From positions 82,736,877 through 82,800,876 of the forward strand of contig CM048840.1 of the NCBI GenBank assembly GCA_026545765.1: a stretch of 64,000 nucleotides of DNA. The letters run 5' to 3'. The stretch comes from Plantago major. Its lineage: Eukaryota; Streptophyta; Magnoliopsida; Lamiales; Plantaginaceae. Shown in pieces: positions 44,707 to 57,994 of this stretch (positions are counted from its first letter, which is position 1; every line of letters begins with the position of its first letter). The position numbers and the translations under genes are program-made. The notes under the pieces were generated by a model. The model worked only from the letters and a program-made list of their open reading frames with translations. It had not been told where the DNA came from and did not search any database.

Positions 44707-47578
44707 TCATCGCACTCGGTGTAGAGCTAGGTATGCAATAAACCGATAGCCTACCAACATCAGTACCATTGCCAGCACATCCATCCACAGGTGGTGTAAA
44801 CCTATTGATTTAATGCCGGGATAATCTTCAACTCGGCAGTAGACTCCCTTAGCGCACTCATAATAGTCATTCTCTGTGTATTGAACCCCAAGAAGAAGCT
44901 TGTAACAGTAATAGCTGTAGCTCAGATACTTTAGCCAGGCTATGAATGGAGGAATTTGTCTAACGTAGTATCCTCCAGCAATAAGGAAGACCAAAGTTGT
45001 TACAGAGGCTAACGTTGCAGCTTGTTTAACATCCATGAGTATTGCCCCAAATGCCAAGCCAAGGCTTTGGGCAACAAGGACACTTAGAAGAACTACCAGA
45101 AGGGAGAGGACAAATGTGGCGAGGTCAGCTTTAAGTCCACCCATCCAATAAAAGATGAGTGTGAATGCAATTGGCAGTGCTAGCTCCAGAGGAAGATCCC
45201 CCACCGTTCTCGCTAGGAAATAAGATGAGAGGCGGTACATACCAGACGACCTCTCCTTGATTAGCATGGTTCTTTCTTGGGGAAAAGTGAAAACCGCATT
45301 GTACAGTGGATAGAAACCCCAAAAGACAGAGAAAAAGAACAGCATGGCTATCTGCATCTTCAAATAACTTTGTATTAGGATTTCTCATGATGGGTAATAT
45401 GACCTGCTTGTAATTTAGAACAGACAACATACACATCTGACTTAGTTTGTTATGAATGACACCAAGTATCAATGCCTAACTGCAGTGTGAGCTTGTATAA
45501 ATATTAGTATAGCTTTTCGGACTCTGGCGTAGAAATAAGGTAAGTTTGCTATCTGTATAGAGTCTTACGCGGTCATCAATGTGAGATGATGGGGTGTGCC
45601 ACCATAGAAGCCCGCCAAGTATTGCCACACTTAGGACTTGGAAGATTCTTAACTTGTTAAAGGCATCATATCTTCGTTCTCTCAGTCCCCGCAAAAGCAG
45701 GATCTTGAATTGATGGCACCAAGTTGTGTTCCACTTCTCTAGTTTCACATCATTTTCTGCATCATTTAAAAAACCTGGGATAGTTAGATAGGTAGAATGG
45801 CCTTTGTAGTCGAGATTGAGAGACTAAGGTAGATAAAAGCTCCCAGTCAAGGGAATAGTCTGGATGCTTACTCTTAGAAGTTTCCCTGTTGAAACTGTAG
45901 TTGGTGACATCCAAGTTGCACAGCTCAGTTTTAAGCCTGGTTGAGATGTTCTTGTCATAGGATGAGATGAGTAATTCCTTCACTAATTTTGGATCTTGTC
46001 GAGTGTGGTCACTCTGGTCACTAGCAAACTGGTCAGGTCCTATCCCTGGTAGTGCAATTTGCAAGATTTTCATTGATCTCTTCAATTGATATAATAAGGT
46101 AATAACTAATACTATGGCGTGTCAACTTCTGAATAATTAAATTTTGGATCTCTATTTAGTAAGTTTAATTGTCACTATTCGAGGTTTAATCACCATATTA
46201 CCAAACTTCGAGCAATACGAGGGTGGGGACATTCTAAGCTCCATTAAAACATTAATCATTACCATTGCTTAGGTGGGCTTAGTGGCATATCTTTGGTGCA
46301 TTTGAAAGGCACATGAATAAAGGCTTTGAGGTCCTTTATATTCAAACTAAAGTATATTATTGCTCGTGCGAAGAATATTTGCACAAATAAGGAATTTTAT
46401 AATTACCGTTGGCAAGATCTAACAAGAGATCAGCAGGATTGACAGTGATGGATGTTGAAAATCCAACTGTAGAGAAATACTCCAAAGCCGTCGATGCAAG
46501 GCCATAGTAGATTGGGCAGCCTTCAGATAGCAAAACGACCTTGTCAAACATGTAGTAGAGCCGACTAGAGGGTTGATGAATAGTGGTGATGACAGTCCTG
46601 CCTCCGCGAGCAAGCCCTTTGATCGTGTTCAAGATCCGTTGAGCCGTGGTTGAATCAAGACCTGAAGTGGGCTCATCTAACAACAATAAACTTGGATTGA
46701 TTAGCATTTCTTGACCTATGCTTACTCTCTTCTTCTCTCCACCGGATATTCCACGGAACAGAGGTCCTCCTATCATGCTGTCCCGGCATGGAATCAGCCC
46801 GAGTTCTGCTATAACCTGCTCCACATGTTCTGCTATATCTTCTCTGCTCAGGCTTTTGGGCAGTCTCAGTAGTGCGGTAAACAGTAGAGTTTCAAATACT
46901 GTTAGATGTGGATATAGAACATCATCCTGTGCAACGAATCCTGTTCGGCGTTTGATAGAACCTGAAAATGGCTGGCTGTTGTAGGTGATTTTCCCTGATA
47001 GCCTCCCGGTAAGGCGGCCTCCAAGGGCGGTCAGGAGGGTTGTTTTTCCACTGCCTGATGGACCGAGCATCGCCAGTATCTCTCCAGGACAGACCATGCC
47101 TGTCACTCCATTAAGTATCGTTTTCTCCTTAATATTTGGCATTCCTCCAAAACAACTGCCTTTCCTTTCACAATATACCTTGTAAACAATCTCTTCGAAC
47201 TGTTGAAGATGAAAGTAAAATAAGGAAAAAAACAGAAAAATTAACAAGATGTAAATTATGCTAGCATTGAGAAGCTAATATTTTCTTTTCATTTCAGCTG
47301 TTTTAATTTTAAAACAAGAATCATGTTCTTCTGCGTGCCAAGTAAAATTAAACATTTTAGCTGTTTGGAAACTACTTCGTTCGTATGTGTGCATGTGTTT
47401 GGGGGATTAGAGAGACCTTTAAAGTAATGGGGTATAAAGTCCGTTGTAGGAAGGACTGAGAGTTGGTCTGGACAGGGTAAGCCATATAAGCAGTGTCAAA
47501 GGAGTCGGGCCTATTGGGTAGGCGGTTGAGTTGGGTGCCATCTGTTTCTGGTTTCGGAGCAACTGAACCGAGTGGCAT
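44707..47578 (-). CDS. ABCG14: ABCG14-like half-size ABC transporter (WBC)
   Basis: Half-size G-type ABC transporter of the plasma membrane; Arabidopsis ABCG14 moves cytokinins (trans-zeatin types) from root to shoot. Five exons, all GT-AG: 47578-47417, 47199-46407, 46045-45872, 45756-45569 and 45357-44707. They sum to 1968 bp, a single open frame of 655 aa, against 648 aa in Arabidopsis. The nucleotide-binding domain comes first: Walker [10 protein letters not shown] at 100-108, ISGGE at 205-209, Walker B LLLLDE at 225-230 and the H-loop His at 262. The ABC2 membrane domain follows (exons 4-5), with [28 protein letters not shown] and the FLIAGGYYV segment. The ATG at 47578 matches the family N-terminus (MP...APKPE..G). 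A paralogue such as ABCG9 is possible, but the similarity to ABCG14 is strongest. Confidence 0.94.
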
Positions 47579-47727
47579 GGCCAAGTTGTTTTTGATGATG
47601 CTAAACTGTTGTGTTTTTTGTTTTGTTTTGTTTTTGGTGTTGAAGTATGGTGGTAGGGACTTGGAGGGAAGAGAGAACGATAAAGAGGTGCTTTTGGCTT
47701 TGGGTTTGCAAAGTGAAGTGGTTGATT

Positions 47728-47738
47728 CAAATATATAA
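47728..47738 (-). promoter_or_regulatory. Possible TATA box of the ABCG14-like gene
   Basis: The minus strand reads TTATATATTT about 150 bp upstream of the start codon at 47578, a fitting distance for a TATA box with a leader of about 120 bp. A GCAGCAGCAG run lies just beyond. Only position and sequence support this. Confidence 0.4.
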
Positions 47739-48209
47739 GCAGCAGCAGCAGCGACTCAGAAACAAGGTATCTCTCTGTGATATTAATATTATACTAGTGT
47801 CTATCATGTAGGCCTCAACACTCTGGTGGGATACCATCTTTTTCTCTTAAAGCACTTTTACACTAAATGTAGATCAGTTATTTATATTGATCTCTTTTTG
47901 TAGTACTACTTCTTTTTCATCAATAAGGCATCATCATAATTCATAACCTACATCTCTCTCTCCCATCATCTGATGCCTTTTTCTTACCTATTTTTTTCAT
48001 ATAATCCTACTGTGACCTACTCTGCTTGGATCCTCATGCAGTTTTACACTCTTAGTGGGAAATGACAACTATGCGACCAAACTTTATCATTATACAAAAT
48101 CTTTCTTTTGCTCTTCACAGATGCAACTTGTTTTTATTAATTACCATTAAAATGATTCTGTAGCTATTTGATTCCAATAATCCCATACATTAGATTTTCT
48201 ATGACTTTT

Positions 48210-48211
<2 letters not shown>

Positions 48212-48269
<58 letters not shown>
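48212..48269. repeat. ATT microsatellite
   Basis: An uninterrupted run of about 19 ATT units. Confidence 0.97.
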
Positions 48270-48270
<1 letters not shown>

Positions 48271-51200
48271 AAAGTTTTCAATTTTCTTTTTTGGACGTCC
48301 CACTTCTATTTGTGGCATTTTTATATCCCACCCACTTATACACTCCCTCTGTAAGTTTTCAAGGGTTCACCTTCTAAGACGAGTGTCATTAATCTGGATC
48401 AAAGTCTGGTTGTTCTAAACAGCGTGTCGTAGACATGTCCTTGGAATGAAAGCCAATACCGAATCTAGACCCGACCAAAACTGAACTGTGAACCAAGCCA
48501 AAACCGAACCGAAATTGCAGGTCCGATTTTGGAACTATAATTGTCGGGTCCGGTTATTGCGGTTCAAATAGCACGGTTTAAAAACGTGTGGTTTTGATTT
48601 TAGAACCGTAACCGTTACGGTTTTGGTTGCGCAATTTTGGCCAAATGGACCCATCAGTTACCGTAACCGCCCGCGTATAACTGTATCCCGTCACATCGCA
48701 TCTGACCAAAATACAAGAATTAAATATAATGTCCTACTCAGGTTAACAAAACCCTTACTAAAAAATGGAGTATTAACTATTAAATAATAAGACCTATTTC
48801 AAAAAAAAAAAAAAAAAATATTAAATAATAAGACAAAAACAAGTTCTATCAATTGGAAAATAAGAATTAAATAAAATCCCAAATGTAATAAAACAAACCC
48901 TAACTAAAAGTTGATGAATTGAATTCATAAACTAAAAATACCTTATTTTAATCAAATTGCTGGAGCAATTGATGGAAAACCGGCTAGAAACGAACCAGAA
49001 ATCGGTAGACGCTGGCCGATTTTGACTAAGGAACGGGAGGATTAGAAGGTGAACAAAATTTGAAAAAAAAAAACTGAGAAAAATTGTTGGACTGTTGACT
49101 AATTTTGACAAAAAGTTTACTCTTAAAAATATATTGATATTTAATAAAATTATATTATGAAATCCTATAATTTTGTTAAAAATTTTATTATTATATTTCA
49201 AAAGTAATTTCGGGTTCAAAATTAATTAAGGTTGATTAGAAAAAGTCAAAGTGGATAGCTGTAAAAAAAAAATGGAGGGAGTATGTTTTGATTGGGGGAT
49301 AAATGACCAATTTTACACGATATATTCTAATGTCGTGCCCATTTACCCTAACTTTTAATGTCGCACCAGGGATTCCCGAGATCCCGGCTTGTCTATGCAT
49401 GAGACAAGGGTGTCAATTCCATCCAAGTGCCAAAACGCACTGAGAATGGTGTGACAGTGTGTGATTCCGTCGGGATTGACAACACTGTTTAAGATGGAGA
49501 ATAAAAAATGATTTTTTTGAAGGTTTATATAAAAAAGTTGAATAAGGCACACTGCAAATGATTTAAAAAAAGGAGTATAATATTACAAATTTATCAACCA
49601 CTATGATCCACAAACTCATAGGCCATAGCTTCTATTAATCATCTTTACACCAGTACCACTAATATTTAGATGATTCATCTTACTTTTTATTATGGGACTG
49701 AGAAGTGAGGACTGTTGTTTAATGTGTGAAGATGGAAGAGATGAATTCTCTGTATTTTTGTTCTATCGTGACAATGATATCGCTTGCAACTCTGCTGCTT
49801 TTGTGCATTTAGTTTCTTCTTTAAACTATGTGCAATGTCTGTTTTTTTCCTCTTTAAAAATTTCTTTGTTTTCTTTGTACTTACGGTTGTACTTGAATCA
49901 CCTATAGTTGTGAGAATTGAGATCATGTGTGTTCCAATCATTTTGTTTTCTTCTACTTGGCGTAGTGCTATATCGCATGTTGCATCATGTTCATATCTCA
50001 AGCTGCTACTTGATTTGGAAAGTTATTACCTTTCCGTCACATTAAGAGTTGTGGAGGAAATACCAGATATAGTGTAAATTTGTGACTGTCGCACTAAATG
50101 TTGTTTACTGAAGTTGGAGAGCCGCCATAGTGAATATAGTAGAAAATATATTTTATTAAGTTACATTGAAATGAATTAAGTATGAGAGGATGGGATTGAA
50201 AAAGAGAAAAAAAAGTGAAGTGGGAATAGAGGGAGGATTTCATGTTGTCTTTAGAATTCTTAATGTTCTAGCCAAAGTGGCAAAAGCTAGGATATCACAA
50301 AATTCTCCTTTTAGCTTGGGGTTCAAATCTCTAAAACATGTTGGTGTATTTGTTATTTACATTAAAATGATGCCAAGTGGCTTTACATACGGGTGTGTCC
50401 TGTTATTATTACTCTCAACTGTGTTTATATTAGTTTTGGTTACGTTACGCTCACGCAGTAATATATCACGATGTTTTAATATGTTATCACATTTATATAA
50501 AATGATGTAATGAAACGTGTAAAATATAATGAGCTACTATAGGATGTAGGGTAAGTTTAATCTGTTTATTATTATTGGGTTTGTTAATGTTAATGGCAGT
50601 GTTATTAGGAAACCAAAGTACAGCAATTAGAGCACTAGCAAATGCTTTACATCAGTTTGCGAGATACAACATCTAAACTAACTTATTTTCATCCAAACCA
50701 ACCAATACCAATATTTGGCACTCAACTGCACATTCAACTGAAATTAATTGAACTGCAGTTGAGTTTTTGAGGTTTTTGTTTGATAGTAAAAAACAAATAT
50801 AAAAAATTCACAATACTCAACATAGAACTCAACTCAAATTGTGAGCCAAACATTATGTATACCTGCATCTTCGCTATAAAGGCCCAATCAAAAATTAATT
50901 CTAGCCACCAGAAAAGGCTAGAAGTCTATGCAGACAAAGCAGGCGTTGGATGATGGTTGCTTAAATCCCTAGAATTTATGTCGAAAATTATTCAAAGTCA
51001 AATGGGTTATTTGTTCTGAATTGGTGGTACGTATTTATACCCATTCTTTGACCCTTGTCTAGACTTTCATTTGCTTTTCTTTTCACACCACAAGGAGACT
51101 CCTTTTTGAGTAGTCTGTAAGAAAAATGTGTCAAATTGTTTTAAAAATCAAGATTTTTTAAATAATATGAAAATAATATCTTTTCCATCCAAGTGTATGT

Positions 51201-52637
51201 CTTTTACTAAAACTTACTTGTACCTATTTTCTTTTCGGTTCTTGATTTTAACAAAACAAATTAAATTCTAGATGAAGAATGGGAGAATTGATGCTGTCCT
51301 TCGATAAGCATCAAAACCACAGTTTCTAAAAAGTTGAAAGTTCGAAACGCAAAGGAGAAAGCCAATGCAAGAATAATAATTATAAGAAATTCAAAAGGAT
51401 GAAGGAGTAAAATTTGTTCTTTTCATTGTAAAGTTACAAACTTGATTCTTTTATTCCTTCGAACTTTCTTTTCCCTCCATCCATGCAACCCCTCTTTAAA
51501 TTTTCAATTGTAACATTCAACATTCGTGTCGCTCAAAATCATACTCCATCCGTCTTCTTTGATTGCTGGTGATTTCCTACTTTCTTTAGATTTCTTTTTT
51601 GATATTATTAGGAAAAAACTAGCCATCCAATTGTGTAAATTGGAAGAGTGCGTCAAACAAGGTTAGATTGTTTAGTTGCGATCCGGTATGACATTTCGAT
51701 GTAGCATCTTTTATGGTACCGTTGGATTAATATCATGTGATAATTTAGCTTAATTAAGAAACCAAGCAAAAAAGGGAAACTACTGAAGAAAAATTTGTTA
51801 CTAATGATACACAATACTTGATAATTAATGTTTTTTTTGTTGTTGTTGATGGTGGTGTTGGCGTTGAATGAGTCTACTAAGAGACCAAGTTAACAGAAAG
51901 ACCTAAGAGATTAACTTCCAGTAATTATAAAACTACTCCAAATCAAAAGCAAACTAGTAAAACACCCAAATCCAACCAAAATTTAACAACTGGGTCATTA
52001 AATGGGTCACTATATAAAGTAAATACCCAGCCCCCAAAATTATAATCTCACAGAAACCAAAAAAATCTGAAAATCGACATTCCCCCCTGCAAAACAAAAA
52101 CCTCCCCCAAAACAACTGGGTCATTAAATGTTTCCTGTTTTCTTGCAGAATTTGTAGATGATTTACATAATTTATATCTAGATGGTATGATGCACTAAAA
52201 GAGTTCAATTTCAAGAGATTGACAATAAGATGTGATAACGATGAGAAGATACATGAAAAAAACTTCATTTCTAGCTACACGAGTTTTCCAAACACATCAA
52301 GCCGCCCAACAAATTCCCAATTTATTTAGGGTAAATTAGAACATAGCACAATCTTTAAAGAAAATTGATTAAGAGGAAATACACTTTTATATTTTAGATC
52401 CTAATGCAATTTTGAAAAATGAATGATCACAAATCATTCTTGACAAATTTAAAGAGACATTCATACCCCTGCATTTATAATAGTCTAGCCTAAATTAGTG
52501 AACACATTATATGAATTTAAATAAAGAAAATATAACTTAAGGTGAGTGGGGACTGAAACTCGCGAATGTGACATATGTCTATCGCTAAAGCTACACATAT
52601 CCTTCTTGAAGATGACATATGTCTATTGCTAAATGCT

Positions 52638-52641
<4 letters not shown>

Positions 52642-52679
<38 letters not shown>
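52642..52679. repeat. TA microsatellite
   Basis: An uninterrupted run of about 19 TA units. Confidence 0.97.
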
Positions 52680-52682
<3 letters not shown>

Positions 52683-53078
52683 ATGTAGCTAACATATGTT
52701 GATATATAAGCAAACATATATCAATGCAATCAACCATTTGCATTCTTTACTTGGTTAAAAACTTAAATTAGAATAAAACGAAAACATAAGTGAGATCAGG
52801 TATCCTGCATTCAGACATGAATGAAGCTAGTCAATGTGCAATATATGCAAATTATCAAAATTGATAATATATATATCAATTCTACAATCAATTCTACAAA
52901 AAGTAAACTTGAATTGAGATAGGCAATTGAATGTAAAGGTAAATTAGAAGGGTAAATTGATGTATTAGTTGATGTTTTAAATTTTAATTACTTCTTTTTT
53001 TCTTTTTTTTTTTGTGTGTGTTTGACTACAAATTTAACCTTTAGGAGTAAGTATGGAACATCAAGTGTGAGTTTGTAC

Positions 53079-53997
53079 GGGTAAAATGCACGGATGTACC
53101 ATATGTTTTTGAAATATGCACGGATGTACCATATGTCCTTGAAATTGCACGAATGTACCTCATGTTCTTTCATAGTATGCACTTGCTCCAATAATAGTGT
53201 GTGTATTACACCTCCATGTGTGCAAGTGGATTTATTTTTTTAAGCAGACAAGTTGTTAAAAATTCAAAAAATATATTTTTTTTTTGTAAAACAAAGAGAA
53301 ATAAGATTAATTTAAAATTATTAAAACAAATAAAAAATTAAAATAAAATGAAAAAATAGAAATATGTGAAAATTAAAAGAAATATAAAGATATATAACAA
53401 ATTTGTTAAATTAAAAAATTATTATATAAATAAAAAAGTTATAAAAAATTATTGTAGTGATATTGTCAAAATTTATTATAGCACTACAAAAAATTATCAA
53501 AATTATTGAAGGCAAAAAAGGGTTATGAAAATATAGTGCATATATGAATTATTATTATTATTCTGAAAATATTTAAGTGAAACTGTCTAAGAATTTTAGA
53601 AAATTATATTAGTACATTTATACTAATTTAAAAAAAATTACGAAGAAAAAACATATTATTTTATTCATTTTATTTTCATATTTAATTGTATCTTTAATAA
53701 ATGTTTCTAATTTTATATAATTTTTAATATTTTTTTTAAAACTACCATAATATTTGTTATAGACTCTTACATTTTATAAAACAAAATCAATTTATTGTTC
53801 TTATAATTAGTGAATATTTAAGATTTTTATGCAAAAAAATAAACCCACTCACAAATGGAGAGTGTAATGCGCTCACCATTATTGGAGCAAATGTAGATAC
53901 TTTTAAAGAACATGGATTACATTCGTGCAATTTCAAGAACGTGAGCTACATCCGTGCATATTTCGAAGAACATAGGGTACATTTGTACATTTTACCC
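53079..53997. mobile_element. Non-autonomous TIR-MULE
   Basis: 919 bp with ends GGGTAAAATG and CATTTTACCC and inverted terminal repeats of about 150 bp. Each TIR contains internal copies of GCACGGATGTAC(C/G). It is flanked by the perfect duplication GAGTTTGTAC (53069-53078 and 53998-54007), of which nine bases fit the Mutator rule. The interior is very AT-rich and codes for nothing. Confidence 0.92.
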
Positions 53998-54007
53998 GAG
54001 TTTGTAC

Positions 54008-54775
54008 TACAATCATCAAAATTTGTTTGAATTGTCTCTCAATCAATATTCATTTATAAACTTGTAATTCCTACAAAATTGCCCTTCATGTTTCTAAAAC
54101 ACTTCAGTGTTCTAATATGTCATTAATGTTTTTGAGTAAATGTATACTTCACCTGATTTTAAAACTTGTGTTCCTTAATTAATGTTTAATCTAGGAGAAT
54201 AGAAATATTCAATCTTAAGAGAATCAATAGCAACGTCTCAAAGATTACCTAAAACATGAGAAAGATCATCAATAACATAGCAATTATATAAAGGACATAA
54301 ATCACCAACATTACAAAAATATTAGAAACATTATAAGATTAGTAGAAACATTACATGGATATATGTGAACAACACAATGCTTATCTCGTCTTAGTTGTGT
54401 CAAATCTCGCGGACCCTGATCGTAACCTGACCCGGATCCACGAGATTAAGAAACGTAACAATGGTAATGGGGGATAAAGTTCACCAACATTAGAAGGATA
54501 AGAGAAACATTATCAGGATAAATAGAAACATGGGCCCTAGAAACATTATAATTGTTAAAAACATTACTAACATGATGTGCTCAAATTATTACTTATAAAA
54601 ACAAGTAGTAAAGCAGTGTTGTAGACAGACACGGAGCAATTGTTAAGTTATGGAGTATAGATAAACAAGTTTGTGGAAACAATATGATCGGGAATATTTG
54701 TTCTACTTCTTCTAGCTAACCGAAAGCAGAAAATCTAGGCGACTCTAGTACAGTTAATGGAAAGTATGAACACAG
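54008..54775. other. AT-rich intergenic DNA
   Basis: Repeated AACATTA motifs are present, but no gene or element end could be set. Confidence 0.5.
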
Positions 54776-55965
54776 TAGTTAAGCTCAGGATAAATATGTT
54801 TACAGGAATGTACTCACCACCTGCTTATGGTGATTCACACGTTGTCACAATTAATTAGGATGTCCAACAACAGGAAAATCGATCTTCACCAATTCGTTTT
54901 CAAAACTTTAGATTAGCGTAATTATCTTATTGTCAGACAGATAATCCTTGAACAAACGATTAGAAGATTTTAGTGATCTAATTTCACAAGTTATTACGAA
55001 GATGTTTTATATAGGTTAACTCCCGTGTGAATCAAATCCATAGCAACAAACCCTAACATACAAAATCCTTTACTTCACTACTGCATTCATACAAGAATTA
55101 GCTAATTAACGACATTGAAGAAGCATGCAAATCCATTGTCACATGAATACACATAAGATTGATGGAAACGAAGTATATTGTATAAACAATCTATCAAGTT
55201 GTCAAATTGAAAGAAGATATGCAATAGAAAATTGAATTCTAACCTCTGAACGTGAATTCGTGAATCAAATACACGATTACAAGTCAATAGCTAAATCCCC
55301 AAGTGTACAAGATGAAACCTATGGTTCTTAGACCCCCAAATTAGGTTTAGAATGAAGTATATTCGAAGTTATGGTGAAAGAAATCTATTTAAAGAAGGAA
55401 AAACGAGCTAGAAATCGTCAAAATATCGACCCGTCGCGACTGGTTTCTGCTCCAGAACTCCTTGTACGTCTCTGTCAAATCAGTCGCGATTGGTTTTGAA
55501 ACCAGTCGCGACCGATTGCGTCAGACTGCGCAGCTCGATGCAGGCTGAATTTTACTATGCTTCCAAAACTAAAGTTATAGCTCATTAAATTATCTACGCG
55601 TGGCCGCCAAAATCAGGTCAATCGGAGATCATATGAGGAAGTTATGGCGAAAATGGCTTGGCTTCTCCGTAAGTGCCAATTTTTCCATGTCTCACTTAAG
55701 TGGCTCTAAAATCTTCGTTCGAACTCCGAATCCACTTCCCTTTTCGCCATTTTCCTCTATTTTGAAATCTCTAGATTCATCTCTAAATTTCCAAAATCAT
55801 CATTTTTACTCCAATTTCCACCTAAAAACACGACAATCTGCAAAACACAACTAAAACACGAAAAACATGAAAAAGCACAAGAAACACTATAAAATACTAA
55901 CAAAGACTTACAAAAATATATATGGTAAAAAAGGCATGATGAACCTCTAAATTATGGTCTCATCA
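54776..55965 (-). repeat. LTR of the Athila-related relic
   Basis: Reads on the minus strand from TGATGAGACC. It contains a set of CAGTCGCGACTGG-like palindromes at 55425-55535. Its left end is matched to 58431-58793 by sequence, but the exact last base is uncertain. Confidence 0.75.
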
Positions 55966-56224
55966 AACTCCCCAAAGCGAACCTTTGCTCGTCCTCGAGC
56001 AAACAAATAACTTATACTCGACTAGACTCTAATAACATAAACACAAAAATGAGTTAAACATTCAAGCTACCGAATCTACTATTGCAAGCAGTAAACCAAA
56101 GGAATGCAAAGATTTTGAACTTCCACCAACGTTGGCAGGAAAGCAAGTAAAAACTACGCAAGTTCGTTTCCAAGGTAAATAAGATTAAGTGTAGCTCGGT
56201 GATCCCTCATAGGTGATAAACAGG

Positions 56225-56227
<3 letters not shown>

Positions 56228-56284
<57 letters not shown>
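56228..56284. repeat. CT microsatellite
   Basis: About 28 CT units inside the 3' noncoding part of the relic. Confidence 0.97.
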
Positions 56285-56286
<2 letters not shown>

Positions 56287-57544
56287 CCCAGCAAGGGTAA
56301 GCGCTCAAAATTAAATCTAGGTGGTGACTTTCATCACAAGGTGCCACAAATCTCTTATGCTAATGTACTCAATGTGTCAAGTCGAAAGGGACTTCAACGC
56401 GCGACTCTAGATAAATAAATGAGACGAAAGACTGACTGTTGCTCCCTTTTTGCTTTATTTATATATTTTTTATTACTAATTTTTAAGATCATTATAAATG
56501 TCCTATGTGCTTATTGTTTGGCCTCATTGGGCTCTTTTGTCTCAATTTTTTTAGGTGTTTGTTTTACCGATAGTCTGCACTTTTGTGCGTGTCAGTTTGG
56601 TAGCTTTTCAGCCACGCCGGTATGTGGTAGTATTTGAAACACGTCTAACACGACTAACGGTGATCAATTAAGACCCACCCCGAGGCTTATATAATATATT
56701 TTTTAGAAATAGCAGACAGACTCGCAAATCAAATACATAATGTCTCCATTAAAGGTAAAGAGCAGTCGCAAAGAAAGAACTCTCCTCCCCAAACCTGTTC
56801 CTTGGAACGGGTTTGGGAGAAGGAAGAACAAGGAATGGAAAACATGTCGTTCGTCATCCTCAACTACTAAGAGTACACATAAGTATGAAGTGGCGCCATA
56901 ACATTAATAAAAGAATTGCTCAACCTAGTAATCACACAGACAATTTCCATTACAAGATTTTTTCATCGGATAATAAGCTTCTCACAGGCTTTTGGACCAC
57001 AGAGCTAACCAGACTCCTTATTTACAGAGGAAACGAACTTGCATAACTTCTAACCTACTCCCCACTACTTGTTAACAAGAATTCAAAACATAAGCATAAA
57101 TCTGGTTTAACACAAGCAATGGAAGTTCGACTTAGAAATTAAACTCAGACACAACTAGAATAGACAAGAAAAAACAGGAAACACAACACAGAAAGTGTGG
57201 CTAACATACCACCCCACAGAGTCACAAAGTGGCTAACATACCGCTTGATACAAAAATACAAAGCAGAGATATAAGGGACAACATAATCATGAAGACACAG
57301 TCTAGTCATCCTCCCCAAACCTATGCTATAGCTAGTCTCTAGCAATAGGAAGTAAAGAAAAGACGAAGAAAAGACTGTGTGGAGTGACCAACCATAGTGA
57401 TGCCCTGTCATGTCTCTGACACTACTGGATCCCAGCCTTCCTTGCCATCTTCCTACCCTGTGGATGAGAATAGATATACAGTGGGCCTGTATACGCTCCC
57501 ACAAGTACGTTTGCTGAACCCTGCAATTTAGGATCAAAAGAGGC

Positions 57545-57994
57545 TTACAACTTGCATTGTAACTCAAAAGTGCAGGTACGATAGTGCAAGTCCACCACCA
57601 TGCGGGTAGTGTTAATAAACGGTCGTCCTAGAAGCAACATGTCTCTTCCAAGTGCTCCCGCTTCTTTCCTGGCAGAATCAATAATCACAAAATCCAGGAT
57701 AATGTGCACTCCATCTAGTGTCACGGTGACATTCTTGACAATACCCATAGGCTTACTCCAAGACCCATATGCCAGTAGCATCCTAGCTTTCATAGGCACC
57801 ATGCCTTTCAATCCAAGCTCCTCATAGGTACTAAAAGTCATAACATTGCAGCTGTCACTAGTGTCAACAGTACCAACTACTTCCTCAATTTGTCCAATAC
57901 CCAGTGTTAAATCGAAACTCCTGGCATTATTCAAACTCTTGTCACCCTTCAAAATGACTGGTGGAGAAGATTCCACCACCGGAGTTATTACCAC
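57545..57994 (-). pseudogene. Protease region of the Athila-related relic
   Basis: Retropepsin-like fossil domain, recognisable by VVGTVDTSDSCNVMTF at the active-site position and LLGRPFINTTRMVV further on. It belongs to the minus-strand relic. Confidence 0.75.

Larger units (their letters stand above)
47739..53078. other. AT-rich intergenic DNA
   Basis: More than 5 kb with no recognised gene or RNA. The stretch at 48470-48690 has repeated CGGTT / AACCG motifs like those of decayed hAT ends. TACTCCATCCGTC at 51541 and ATGGAGGGAGTATG near 49271 look like lone Stowaway ends. Short frames appear random. Confidence 0.5.

Noticed and set aside
48168-48377. Poly-leucine frame
   Set aside because: Translation of the ATT microsatellite.
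56224-56418. Ser-Leu repeat frame
   Set aside because: Translation of the CT microsatellite.
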